Origin: Aureobasidium sp. EXF-3400
Lineage: Eukaryota; Ascomycota; Dothideomycetes; Dothideales; Saccotheciaceae
DNA length: 64,000 nt
Direction: 5' to 3'
Assembly (NCBI GenBank): GCA_024195585.1
Contig: SWBL01000202.1
Span: 1-64,000 of the forward strand
Shown piece by piece: positions 10,660 to 21,413 of the stretch (positions are counted from its first letter, which is position 1; each line of letters begins with the position of its first letter). A model generated the notes under the pieces. It was not told the origin of the DNA, ran no database searches, and worked only from the letters and a program-made list of their open reading frames with translations. The translations under genes and the position numbers were made by a program.

Positions 10660-11250
10660 ATGTTCACAACAATGCTTCCTAGCCTCTTGAAGTTCTTTCG
10701 CTATCTGGGCTCTGCGAGAGTTCAGGCTACCAGCACACGTCCGTTTTCTAATGGCAGGATCGCTTTGGTGAATATGGACAGATACTATTCAGATCCGACC
10801 TACCGCAGACAGATACTAGACAAGAGCATTGAAGACACCAAACGCCGGAAGGCCGAGGATCCGGAGTACCATGCGAAACTGAAACGATACCAAAGGGAGT
10901 TGATGCGACAAAGAAGATCTCGCGAGGGCTGTGTCAGATTTGAACTTCTGAATGATTGGATCAGAAGAGCAGGGTGGCACAAAGCAGATTTGCCCTGGAA
11001 GAAATATCGACCAGAGCTGTATCTAGAGCGTGTTTCTCATCATTGCTCAGATTGCAATTCGCCCGACTACAGGGCCAAGCTGTGGTGGTCTAGCGTTGAC
11101 TCAGAAACGTACCTGTGTGGTTTGTGTTGGCCGAAATTGAGCTGGGAAGAGATGTGTCCCACAGGCTTCGAAGACACTGCAACCAAGAAAGAATTCACAG
11201 CGCGTGCGAAAGAGCTAGGCATTACCAGACCATCGGGAGCCGTGCAATGA
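10660..11250 (+). CDS. Zinc-ribbon-like hypothetical protein
   Basis: Intronless, 196 residues. The N-terminal ~40 residues are basic, Ser/Thr-rich and free of acidic residues (MFTTMLPSLLKFFRYLGSAR, STRPFSNGR), resembling a mitochondrial presequence; a second start at the MDRYYSDP methionine would remove it. A charged helical region follows (RRQILDKSIEDTKRRK, KLKRYQRELMRQRR). Then comes a probable zinc ribbon: HHCSDC at about residue 127, then LWWSSVDSETYLCGLCW, i.e. two C-x2-C pairs about 25 residues apart. The C-x2-C / LWW / YLC-x2-C combination recurs in uncharacterised proteins of Dothideomycetes. No enzymatic motif is visible. The next gene converges on it, 170 bp away. Confidence 0.68.
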   Translation: MFTTMLPSLLKFFRYLGSARVQATSTRPFSNGRIALVNMDRYYSDPTYRRQILDKSIEDTKRRKAEDPEYHAKLKRYQRELMRQRRSREGCVRFELLNDWIRRAGWHKADLPWKKYRPELYLERVSHHCSDCNSPDYRAKLWWSSVDSETYLCGLCWPKLSWEEMCPTGFEDTATKKEFTARAKELGITRPSGAVQ

Positions 11251-11420
11251 CAAGTCACGACGACGAATAATCTGCCACCTCACGTTTGGCGGTCTACAAA
11301 TTGCAACAACTAGCTGTACTGAACAAGTTCGTTCTCAGGAGACCAGGATCCGTTCGTTACTACTCACTGATGTTCTCTGCTTGGTGGCTCGTGGCGAATC
11401 TGAACGATACCGGAACACTT

Positions 11421-12497
11421 TCAAGACTTCTCCTGCCAGCTTTCAGGCTCTTGGTCGACGTTGTCCGCAGAGATGGCCTTCGCTGTGGCCACTGCGAATG
11501 CGACACCGACTCTCTTCGTTTGAATCTTCGCCTTATACCCTATCTCGGCCAACTGCTCGTCAGATCTGCCATCTGTCTCGCCGTCCCATTCCATCATGCC
11601 TACTAGCACACCCTTTACTCTTGGTTCAGGGTTGTCGACCTCGATGAAGATACTTTTGTGCAAAGGTCTGCAGGAGAGACATGGTCCTTTCCCTTCATGC
11701 CTCCTTTCACCCCTCTGATCAGCCGCCACATAAGCAGGAAATTTCTCTCTAAGCTTATCTTTCTTGCCGAAGTACATTGATCCATGCAGAGTGTAGAGCT
11801 CAACATCGGCGTGACCAAAAGGTGCATCCTCATGCACATCATCTAGCATGCCTAGTACAGGTAGCGCATGACTCCACCCTGTCGAGAAGACGGCGAAGCG
11901 CGGTGTGTTGCTTTTCCACGCGCCGGTCTCATCCTCTTTGTGCTCTTTGTAGTTTTCATCGATCTCTGGATCGTTTTGAGGTACGCGAACGTCGTACTCG
12001 CCGCATATGTCTCCGAACCATTCATCACCGGCAACTAGGCTGGGGAGCCTTGACTCTAGGTCTGCAACAGGCAGGTAGATAGATCCGATATGCCATATTT
12101 TGTTTCTTTGATCGACGTGGATGAGCAGTGCCGCTTGCTCATTCTTGTTAAACACAACGATGCCATGAGGATATGTTCTTGAGCATGCGTCAGGCTCCGA
12201 CCGTTCAACGAGCCATGAATCAAGACAACTGAAGTGATGTTCGATGCAGTCTTGAACACTAGAGAAGGGTTTCTGGACGGGCTGGAGGAACTCATGGTAG
12301 TCTTCCACCTGTTTCTCCCCCAACACATCAATTACATACGATTCAGTCATAGAGTCGCAGATCGAAACAACCGACGCGGTCGTCAAGCTTGATGAAGAAA
12401 GGAAGTACACTTCTACTCGAGACCAATCGTCGCTGAGAATGTTGTTGAGCACGCCAATCGCGATCGGAGGCAACTGAACTGGTGGTCCGGAAGTCAT
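11421..12497 (-). CDS. Hypothetical protein
   Basis: Single exon of 358 residues starting MTSGPPVQLPPIAIGVLNN. No signal peptide or membrane segment is visible. The composition is that of a soluble globular protein, with Trp/aromatic-rich stretches (NKIWHIGSIYLPV, GDEWFGDICGEYDVRVP, HADVELYTLHGSMYFGKKDK) and acidic linkers. I recognise no family. Frame length, codon pattern and the clean ATG support a real gene. It could be an orphan or a poorly conserved Pezizomycotina family. Transcribed toward the zinc-ribbon gene. Confidence 0.62.
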   Translation of the reverse strand: MTSGPPVQLPPIAIGVLNNILSDDWSRVEVYFLSSSSLTTASVVSICDSMTESYVIDVLGEKQVEDYHEFLQPVQKPFSSVQDCIEHHFSCLDSWLVERSEPDACSRTYPHGIVVFNKNEQAALLIHVDQRNKIWHIGSIYLPVADLESRLPSLVAGDEWFGDICGEYDVRVPQNDPEIDENYKEHKEDETGAWKSNTPRFAVFSTGWSHALPVLGMLDDVHEDAPFGHADVELYTLHGSMYFGKKDKLREKFPAYVAADQRGERRHEGKGPCLSCRPLHKSIFIEVDNPEPRVKGVLVGMMEWDGETDGRSDEQLAEIGYKAKIQTKRVGVAFAVATAKAISADNVDQEPESWQEKS

Positions 12498-13145
12498 GAT
12501 TGATAGGTATAGTATGTCGTGTCAGCGAGAGCAGAACGTCTTGATATAGTTCTCCAAAACTGTTGAAGCGGGAGAACTTGTATCGCACGTCATACTGGAT
12601 TGTCGTGTGCTGTTGCCTGAGTCGCGAAAGACACGAAGGATTTGGACGTGATCGATGCGCGACAGCGTCGTTGGAGTTAGTTGCGGTATCCACAAAAAAA
12701 CAGGGTCATCCTCCTAACATGTTCTCTCGAAAGGAATATGCTCTAGCATTCCTTCCAGCACTGTGTATTATGATTCTGAATTGTCTGTATGATGGACCGG
12801 ACCTTACTGTCCCTTGTATTCTTGAAATGGAACTGTAGTGCAGGAGATCGTGTCTTGATGCCATTTTCCTAGAAATGTTGAAACCAAGCCAGCTATTCAA
12901 GGGTGTGTCCATGGAGTAACGTATGAATATTAAGAGGGAATTCACACAAAGATAATTGTGACACAGTTGAAAGAGGTTCATTTCATTTCGTAATACATGC
13001 TAGGAGGACTTTTGGTGTCGCCTTTCGAGGCATCAAGCCTTGCCAATATTCGAGCCAACGTCACTCCCAGTTGAAGGGTACATCCCACAAGACAGACGCC
13101 AGCGATGTCCCATGCCCAATTCATACAGTCTATTATCTCTTACCT
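12498..13145. other. Intergenic
   Basis: Between two minus-strand genes; upstream region of the hypothetical gene and 3' flank of the STF2-like gene. No gene or clear repeat seen. Confidence 0.5.
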
Positions 13146-13720
13146 CTACTTTGCCAATCCCTCATCACTGCCTTCAGAGGAGGTGGTAGTTCCAGCCTCA
13201 CTGGGAGCAGATTCCATAGACATGGCCTTTTCCAGGGCATAGTCGCTAGCCGAGGCACCATGAACGTTCTCTTTGAACATGGGCTCAGCCTCGACGACTT
13301 CAAACTTGGAGGTCATGGCATCGAGGAGTTGGGCGGATGCATTGCTGCGGCGACGGGGCTTGCTAGGGCGGTAGAAGTCATCCATATCCTCGAGCTCTTC
13401 TCCGTGACGGCCCCTACAGGACATGAGTAAGGACTATGATAGAAACAGACCTAGGTTACTTGCCAGTTGCCTTTGCCATTACCGGACTTCTTGACTCTGT
13501 TGGGATCGTTGTTGGCATTGAAGCCGGATTTGGCAAAGTAACGAGGAAGGTGCTCTTCAGGGAGAGCAGTGCCATTGGCGAGGCCAACGTGGTCACGGTC
13601 GTTGAGTTTGTGAGAACGGGTCACTACAGGCAGAAGTTGTCAACATCCAAGAGAGGTCGCGTGCGATGCCCATGATCTTGAGATACATAGTGGATGAGGT
13701 CTGAGACAGCGAGACTTACT
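13146..13720 (-). CDS. STF2-like hydrophilin, start codon split by an intron
   Basis: Small hydrophilic protein related to yeast Stf2/Tma10, proteins linked to F1F0-ATPase stabilisation and desiccation tolerance. Model: 13720 (only the A of ATG), intron 13719-13624 (GTAAGT...CTGTAG, 96 nt), exon 13623-13464, intron 13463-13414 (GCAAGT...CTGTAG, 50 nt, GC-AG type), exon 13413-13146; 142 residues. The spliced start MTRSHKLNDRDHVGLANG and the core LPRYFAKSGFNANNDPNRV / KKSGNGKGNWGRHGEELED match Stf2 (MTRTNKW..., KYFSHTG..., IKKQGSGKGNWGKPGDEIDD). No in-frame ATG exists upstream, and a GT donor would break the frame at the conserved GNWG. A Ser/Glu-rich low-complexity tail follows. Confidence 0.8.
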
Positions 13721-14934
13721 GGCTGTAGACAAGAATATCTGACTAGTCGTAGGGTGTTGAGAGGGCGATTGATTGGTAAGTGTAGTAGTACGGTGGTTTA
13801 TTGTGGTACCTGAGATCAGGCAGGTGGAAAGAGGAAGAAGAGAAGCTGAGGTTGGATGCAAGCAAAGCTTAATATAAGGGACCGAAGAGCTGGACAGTTA
13901 CGTTGCTCGCGTGACAGCTCCCCTCGGAGCCGTGAAGCTTGTCGTCGTCAAAAGAGTCAACAACTGCCGACCAATAATGTTCTAAACCACATCGGTGCTA
14001 CAAGACTGCTGTAAGGCCAATGATATCACCTTGTCTTGCGGACCCACTGTCTCTCGTACTGTGTGTATTTCTAGATGATTCTACCCTCAAGACGACGAGA
14101 GAGGGCAACACTCACGCCATCAGGATACTTGATGGTGAGCAATGCAGATCGGATGCGGGGGCCAAGGGAGCTATGGCCGATACTTGTGGAAGTCACAGAG
14201 ATTTGTACATCCATTCCTCCAGCTCGTGGGAGTGTAGATAGACATGTCTTGATAACGACAGAAGGCTCTCATTTGACGCATGTATTGTTTTTGCCAGCTC
14301 ATACTGGAATGCAGTCCTGAATGGGTTATCATCTTCATGTCAGTGTCTCGTGCTATCTCGATACTCCCACTTCGTCACCAGACCCATGGACGTTTCAGCG
14401 GGCCCGTGCGGGTAACCCCGGATCTGCGGGGTAGCGTGGACAGGGGACGAATTATGAAGCAGTTGTATAACTTCGGGTATAAAATGTTTGTTCCTCGAGC
14501 ATTCCCGTAGCTAAGTGTCGCATGCAAAACATTCAAGTCGTCGTGTCAGGCAGTGAAGCGGTTGCACTAGGCGACTCATATGTCGAAAGGATTGGGTCGG
14601 AAGAGCATGATACGATGGAAAACCGTAGATGTTAACAATGTCGTGTTCTGCAGACTCTTTTCGAAGGGCCAATGCCAGATAGAACGTGAAGAGTATCGCT
14701 TCTGCTTGAAGCACGCATGGCATAAACAGATTCAAGCAGTCGCTTACGTGAAACAGCTGGATGATGAATAAAGGACGGCGGAGTTGTCGAGTGAAAGTCG
14801 AATTTGCAGAAGACGCGCTCTAGGCGTTGGTCCGGCCAAGCTCGCAGCTCTATCCGACCATCATCATCAAAACAAGTCAAGAATTATTCTATCCATACCC
14901 AACCCACCTTCCACTCATTCATAACGGCGTGGCC
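13721..14934. other. Divergent intergenic region, STF2-like / NUP133
   Basis: About 1.2 kb of upstream sequence for two divergent genes. It includes the GC-rich inverted repeat at 14415-14432. Short frames here have no coding support. Confidence 0.5.
14415..14432. promoter_or_regulatory. GC-rich inverted repeat ACCCCG-N6-CGGGGT
   Basis: Perfect 6-bp inverted repeat with 6-bp spacer in the upstream region between divergent genes. The CCCCG/CGGGG half sites resemble GC-rich sites of fungal zinc-cluster or C2H2 regulators. This is a resemblance only; no regulator is identified. Confidence 0.35.
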
Positions 14935-17900
14935 ATGTCTATGACGACGACGACAGACGGCGGCGATAGCATGCGCCGCAGCGCTGTGCGCAACCCCAAG
15001 CGACGACCTCGAATCACCACCGAAGGCTCAAACAGCCCGAACGGCCCTCAGCGCAAGATACGCAAATTGACCAACAAACCCATCGACGCACCGCAATCCC
15101 TCGACACGACCGAGTCCCTTCGCAGCGGCCTGAGTGCACTTGCTGTCCAGTCGTCGGCCTCGTTCTCGCGCACAGGAGATGGCGCAACGCGCCATAAGAG
15201 ACCGCTGAAGAGCGACAACAGCACTCTCTTGGTGATTTGTCCAGCCATTCTCTCTGTTAGTGTCAATTGCTGACCTTATGACAGGCACAAACAGATCAGT
15301 ACAGCGTACGCCATCTTCCCAGCACGCCAGACATCCTGCGCAACAGCGCCAGCGGTACAAAGCTCTTGTCCAACAACACACCCTCCATCTTGTCTGACCA
15401 CAACCCAGACTACCGTGCCTCCATCCTCTCATCACCCACCCTCGCTCTAGCTGTCACCCGCGAACGCGCCTACATCTGGGACTACACGTCCCCCGCTCCC
15501 GTTACCCACCCAAAGACATTCGATGTGCCTCGACCAGCTCGCTCTACCGATCCTCTCCCCCTCGCCGCCCTCGTCACATCACCCACACAAGATGTCGGTC
15601 TGTTGGTGGTATCTGCTGTCACTGGCAATGTCACATACTGGCAAAACATCAACACTGCCGAATCCTTGACTCTGTTCAACCAACAAAACACATCTGTCAG
15701 TGGAAACATTGGCTCTGTATCTAGTGGAGAGTCCGTCATTCGCCTTGACTCGGCCGACCATGCTGGATTCATAGTCACTCTGAGCTCTGGCCGCATTGCT
15801 CAAATGAGTCTAATTGACGACCAAGGAAAACCAAAAATCTCAGCACACTTCCTACGCTCGACCGAGGCAGCTAGTAGCGGTGGTCTGTTCGGCAGTCTCA
15901 AGAATGTCCTTGGAGTTGGTCCATGGAAACGCGATATCGTCTCGGTGCGCACCCGCCCGCTTCCTGCTAGACGCGAGATTCAGGCAGTTGCTGCCACAGA
16001 GACTGGCCAAGTCTACACCTGGCACCTGGCTTGGTCTGGTCAACCCACCTTCAGAGGCGCTTTCGACTTCCGTCAGTTCTTGCAGAATGAGTTGGCCATG
16101 TCGCTGGGCGAGAACAACATCAGTCTGCTCGACATGGTCATCACTCCTGCTTGCTCGGCTCCAGATGCCAAGCTGCAGATGATTCTCTTTGTTCAGGCTG
16201 GTCCTGCCTCATCTCCATCGTACGCCATGGCCCAAGTCACTATGGAGAGTGAGGACGGTGCTCGCCTGGATGGCATCATCCGAATCAACACCGTGTCGCC
16301 TGACTCACCCGCCACATCTCGTCCACGACTGCTCTTGCCGAACCCTGGACATACCGCTTTCATTGTTTTCGAGCACGAGGTCATAGTCGCTTCCCTCACG
16401 AAGGCGAGTTCAAATTCGAGTTCGAGTTCGAACTTCTTCCAAGATGCTATTCGCCTACGGTCAGACAAACATGTCACAATTGAAGGGGCTTGCGAGGAAG
16501 ATCTGTTCGACTCAAAAGGTATCTCTTCGTGTGCTATCTTTATCAAGGGCCATGGTCTCGCTCGTATCTCTGCTACACCGACCAATGCATCTCACCCCTC
16601 GATAAAGACCAAGATTGAGCAGGCCATTTTCTACGGAACCATGTCTGACAACGTCCTCGACTTTTCGCGCAGACCGTACGACCGCTACGACATTGAAGAG
16701 ACTGAAGCAGCTGCACTATCCATTAGTAGTGAGATTCTGCGCTCAACTTCGCACTTCATCCCGCCTCTCACTTCATCTATGGAGGCACATCTCCAGAATC
16801 GCATAAAAGCTATCCGTGCGCTGATCCTCCACCTCCGCAGCGACTATCCTCCTGTATCAAGGCCGACATCGTGGAAGCTACTGCTTGATGCAGAGAAGCT
16901 AGCTGCTGCTCAAGCTATCTGGGTAGCCTGTGAGGAACGCTCGTCCAAGTCCACCCTACTACCTGTCGTTGTCCAGGCTTATTACAGATCACAAGCTAAG
17001 CAGCGATCTGTCGACGTTAGCGCTGATCCAGTGAGGTCTTGGTTCGTTGACGAAGTTGCCAACATTGACGTATTACGTACCTTTGTTCTGGTGTCCATCA
17101 ACAACGTCCACGAGGACGGCAAGTCCAAGAACATAATGCACCTCATCAGCGAAGCCAATGATATTCTCTTCAGTCTCTACGACGCCGTTTTCAACTTCCG
17201 CACGGACAACGCTGAGGTTTATGGGATGGATCTGACCTTGTTCAGCGATGGCGTGCTGGAGGAAGGCTACGAGGATCTTATAGAACCTTGGACTTCACAG
17301 TACGACGTACTCAAGTCGGTGAACAGATTCATCGACATCTCTCGCGAACATGCAGTCAACGCCTTCAACGACGACTCCAGGACTTCGGATGTGGCAACTG
17401 TTGATAAGGTCGTTAGCGAAAATGTTCGTATGGTCAATGTGCTCTGCCTCTGCTATAGAGAGCGCATTGCTTATAGCAGAGTACACAACGAGCAGAACAG
17501 TCCCAGCTATGCCAAAAACTTGGGAAAGATTTTCGACCAGGCTCGGGCACACCACTTGCGTTCTCTCAACAAGATTGGCGAATCTGCCGCTGGTATTAGT
17601 ATCGCCGAAAAGTACGGAGACATGCAGACACTGGTGCAGCTGGTCATCGAGGAATCTCAGTTCATGTCCAACATCTTGAACGATCCTGCCACTGTTTCTC
17701 AAGATAGGACTGAGACTCAGGGCAACATGAACAAATTGCAAACCAGGGTGGAAGGTTACTTCAAGACGTTCGGCGAGCAATGGGCAAATGCCTTCTTCGA
17801 CAACCATCTTTCAAGCCACCGCAGCTATGGCTTACTGAAGGAAGCAGAAGATTTCAGAGAACCTCTGACACACTACCTCAGAGCTGAGAAGGCTCGAGGT

Positions 17901-19040
17901 CGGTTGTCCTGGATTAACGATGTGCTGCGTGAGGGTGACTTCAAGGAGGCCTCGGCAACCTTGACAACCCTGGCGGAAGAAAAAGAGATCAAATTCTGGA
18001 ATAAGAAAATTGAGCTCTCGCTCGCAAAGCTGACATCGTTGGCCGCCACGGAAGGAAAGAGCGGCAAAGGAGACCTGGAACGACTCAACGGTGACTTGAC
18101 AGTGGTCAACACACAAGAAGCCATCAAACAGCATCTGCAATACATCTTGTATGCCGCAGTCGACATCGAGGCAGAAGTTCAAATAGCATGTGATACGTAT
18201 TCGGCATACCTCCAGCTTAAGACTCCAGCACTGTATGGCTTGCTCGAAGCATCATTTATGCACATGCTCAGGAATGAGGCTTTGTCAGTAGAGGAGTTGA
18301 TTGACATCTTGACCCTTATGGACACAAAGGAAAGTGAAGATTCCGAGGTCAACATTATTGGCAAGCAGTTCTTGATGGCATTGCAAGTGCTCGAAGCCGG
18401 CAAGAGCAGAATGGAGGAAGCACGATTTGAGACAAACCTCCGCATGATCTGGAAGAGATGCTACCTGCAAGACGATTGGGAGTTCATCAACAACACGAGG
18501 AAGCGAACAGACAAGCTGATCTCGAGGCACATCAGAGACACGTTTGCGTGCCAAACAATGATGCGTGGACTAGAACTCTGTAAGTTTGAAAGGATCCAAG
18601 ACAAGTATCGGGCTGACAGAATTGAAATAGCATTGTTCCATCCAGGCTCAGGCATCCGCATGATGACACCTAGCGAGACACTGGGAGCAGGATGCACGGC
18701 GGCAGAGCTACAAAGCAGGTTCCCGGGCGAAGAGCTCCGTGACCCGATCATGCACGACAATTTGATCCAAGACAGACAGTTACAGGAGCTGATCGAAAAG
18801 TGCAACGCTGATCGTTGGCATGCAGTGTGCGTAGAAGAAGCCAAGAAGAAGCTGGAAGAAGAGGCAGCGGCGAATGTACAGGAAGAGGCAGCTGCGCAAC
18901 AACTGAAACAGACGTTGGAGGAAGCGGAACAAGACGGTGCCGAGACGAACGCGGACACGGACGCACAGATGGAGGGTGACAGTGCGGGAGCCGAGTCAGA
19001 GCAGCAGACTGCAGATGACGGCGATGTAGAAATGGCGTAG
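14935..19040 (+). CDS. NUP133: Nucleoporin Nup133
   Basis: Scaffold nucleoporin of the Y-complex (Nup84/107-160) of the nuclear pore. Exons 14935-15231 and 15285 onward, with a 53-nt intron (GTGATT donor, GCTGACC branch, ACAG acceptor, phase 0). Unspliced further, the product is 1350 residues. A basic disordered N-terminus (RNPKRRPRITTEG, RKIRKL) precedes the Nup133/Nup155-like beta-propeller: DYRASILSSPTLALAV, ERAYIWDYTSP, LLVVSAVTGNVTYWQNIN, VYTWHLAWSGQP. A long alpha-solenoid follows (about residues 530-1250), then an acidic coiled tail (KKKLEEEAAANVQEE). Inside the last part, 18580-18630 has perfect GTAAGT, GGCTGAC and ATAG signals and is 51 nt long without a stop. It is probably a second intron, giving 1333 residues and joining GLEL directly to SLFHPGSG. 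Confidence 0.9.
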
Positions 19041-19882
19041 TTAGAGTCTAGTCAAATGATAAGGCATGGCCCAGCATAAGGTGGTTCAGCATGCAGGAGT
19101 TTTGGGAAGTGGACGAGTTGCTAGGAGGACAAGCGAAATTTGAGACGGATGAGCCTAAATGGATGGTGCGGCAAGCAAATAGATTGGGCGCGCTGCGAGC
19201 GTCGTATGGCATTGAGACGTGACAAGTTGTAAGAGGCACGAGAAATGGAAGCAGCAGGAGTGATATTTGATCTGGACCTGTCTGTTGTTCAACATGTTCG
19301 GCAAGGGATGGACGATGTTGGAGTGGAAGAATATGGGTTCCTTCCTGTGCTGGGTCTAGGCTTCCGGCGCTTGAGGTGCTGGTGGTGGCTAGTGCGAAGT
19401 CTAAGGGCGCGGGCGACTCAGCCGAAGTGGTGCCAGGTGCCAGGAGCGCTGGGAGTCAAGGCCAAACAACACCCTTGACCTACCTTGGAGGCCTATTGAT
19501 TGATTGTATTCATCCATCCACACCGCATTCCCTCGCTCTGCCCGTCCGTGAGCGTCCTCGACAAGGCCCGGTGCGCCTGTCTTCTGCTGTTACTGTCGCT
19601 GCCACCCACCTGAGCCCACCGAGTCCTGCCTGCCCGTTCCGTCGTCGTTGAAGGCTGTTGTCGTCTCTCCCCCGTGCCCGTCCAAGACCCAACCTCCCTC
19701 TTTTCCAAAGCCTCGATAAACTCCCCGATCGACAAAACTTCCGTCGGCGTCCTTTGCGCCTGTACACGCCGCGTGCAAATATTTCTCCACCTCCCAATCG
19801 ACACGTCCACCACTCGGAGTCTCATCACCACGATCACTCGGCGACTTGACACGCCCGACACGTCCGCGACAAGACCTACAAC
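19041..19882. other. Intergenic, casein kinase promoter and leader
   Basis: Upstream region of the casein kinase gene. From about 19500 it becomes strongly pyrimidine-rich with repeated CATCC/CACC/CTCCC, as in long fungal leaders. No gene supported. Confidence 0.5.
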
Positions 19883-21413
19883 ATGTCGTCTTCATCATCC
19901 AACGTCGTCGGCGTGCACTACCGCGTCGGCAAGAAGATCGGCGAGGGTTCTTTCGGTGTCATCTTCGAGGGCACCAACCTGTTGAACAACACCCAGGTCG
20001 CCATTAAATTCGTGCGTGCCCATAACAACATCCTTCCTCCTGTCGTCTAGTCTAACCCCAACAGGAACCGCGTAAGAGCGATGCTCCCCAGCTTCGTGAC
20101 GAGTACCGCACATACAAGATCCTTGTAGGATGCCGTGAGTCCTTGACCGACTGCCAGCCGCTCTTGACTCTCTTCTAACCTGTGCCTGCAGCCGGTATCC
20201 CCAATGTTTACTACTTCGGTCAAGAGGGACTTCACAACATCCTCGTCATTGACCTGCTGGGTCCTTCCCTCGAAGACCTGTTCGATCACTGCAACCGTCG
20301 CTTCTCCACCAAGACTGTTGTCATGGTCGCCAAGCAGATGCTGTCGCGCGTGCAAACAATCCATGAGAAGAACCTGATCTACCGCGACATCAAGCCCGAC
20401 AACTTCCTTATCGGCCGCCCCGGCACCAAAGCTGCCAACGTTATCCACGTCGTCGACTTCGGCATGGCCAAGCAATACCGTGACCCAAAGACGAAGCAAC
20501 ACATTCCCTACCGTGAGCGCAAGTCGCTCAGCGGAACCGCCCGTTACATGTCCATCAACACCCATCTGGGTCGCGAACAGAGTCGTAGAGATGATCTCGA
20601 GGCTCTGGGTCACGTCTTCATGTACTTCCTCCGCGGTGGTCTGCCTTGGCAGGGATTGAAGGCTGCTACCAACAAGCAAAAGTACGAGAAGATTGGCGAG
20701 AAGAAGCAGACGACCGCCATCAAGGATCTCTGCGAGGGTTTCCCTGGTAAGCCACGAATGAAAGCTCCCGGGCATGCATACTGTTGCTAACATGTTTCAC
20801 AGAGGAGTTCAACAAGTACCTGTCGTATGTCCGCAACCTTGGCTTTGAGGACACACCCGACTACGACTACTTGCGCGATCTGTTCACCCAGGCACTGAAG
20901 AACAGTGGCGAGGTTGAGGACGGCGAGTACGACTGGATGAAGCTGAACAACGGCAAGGGCTGGGAGGCCATGAAGCAACACCCCAGTCAAGCACATCTGC
21001 ATGCCCACCACAACAACGTCGCCAACACTTCTGCTCGCGATGTCCACGCCAACCGTGCCAGCAAGACCCCCATTCCTCCAGGTCGTCTCGAGCAGGAGCT
21101 CCCCAAGCCTGGTGCCGTCAGATCTCCCGCCCAAGCACAGCGCCAGTCTGGCACCAACCGCCACTACAGCCAAGACTATGCACAGAAGAGAACTAGTCAA
21201 GGCGGTGATCTTGCTCCGCCAGAGGGTTCTACTGCTGCGCAATTTGCTAACAGCTCTGGTAACCTCCCCGGCCGTCTGCAAAACACCCAACCCGGCAGAC
21301 AAAGTACCACACAACCCTCGGCTCAGGCACAGCGTGTTCAACAACAGCAACAACAACCCGAGCAAAAGCCTTCGGGAATGTCAAAGTTCTTCAAGGTTCT
21401 GTGCTGCGGCTAG
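19883..21413 (+). CDS. Casein kinase I, palmitoylated (Yck/Cki1 type)
   Basis: Ser/Thr kinase of the CK1 gamma/Yck group, acting at membranes in nutrient signalling, endocytosis and polarity. Four exons: 19883-20011, 20065-20134, 20192-20746, 20803-21413; introns of 53, 57 and 56 nt, phases agreeing; 454 residues. Features: glycine loop GEGSFG at 20-25, VAIK lysine K42, catalytic loop YRDIKPDN with D132, [12 protein letters not shown], and the CK1-specific [17 protein letters not shown] where most kinases have APE. The C-terminal ~150 residues are low-complexity (Gln/Ser/Pro, QQQQQQ). The end, [10 protein letters not shown], has a vicinal Cys pair typical of the palmitoylation anchor of yeast Yck1/2, which argues against a nuclear CK1 delta type. 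Confidence 0.95.

Noticed and set aside
16391..16434. TTCGAG microsatellite in NUP133
   Set aside because: A short in-frame repeat coding SNSSSSSN in a loop; ordinary low-complexity coding sequence.
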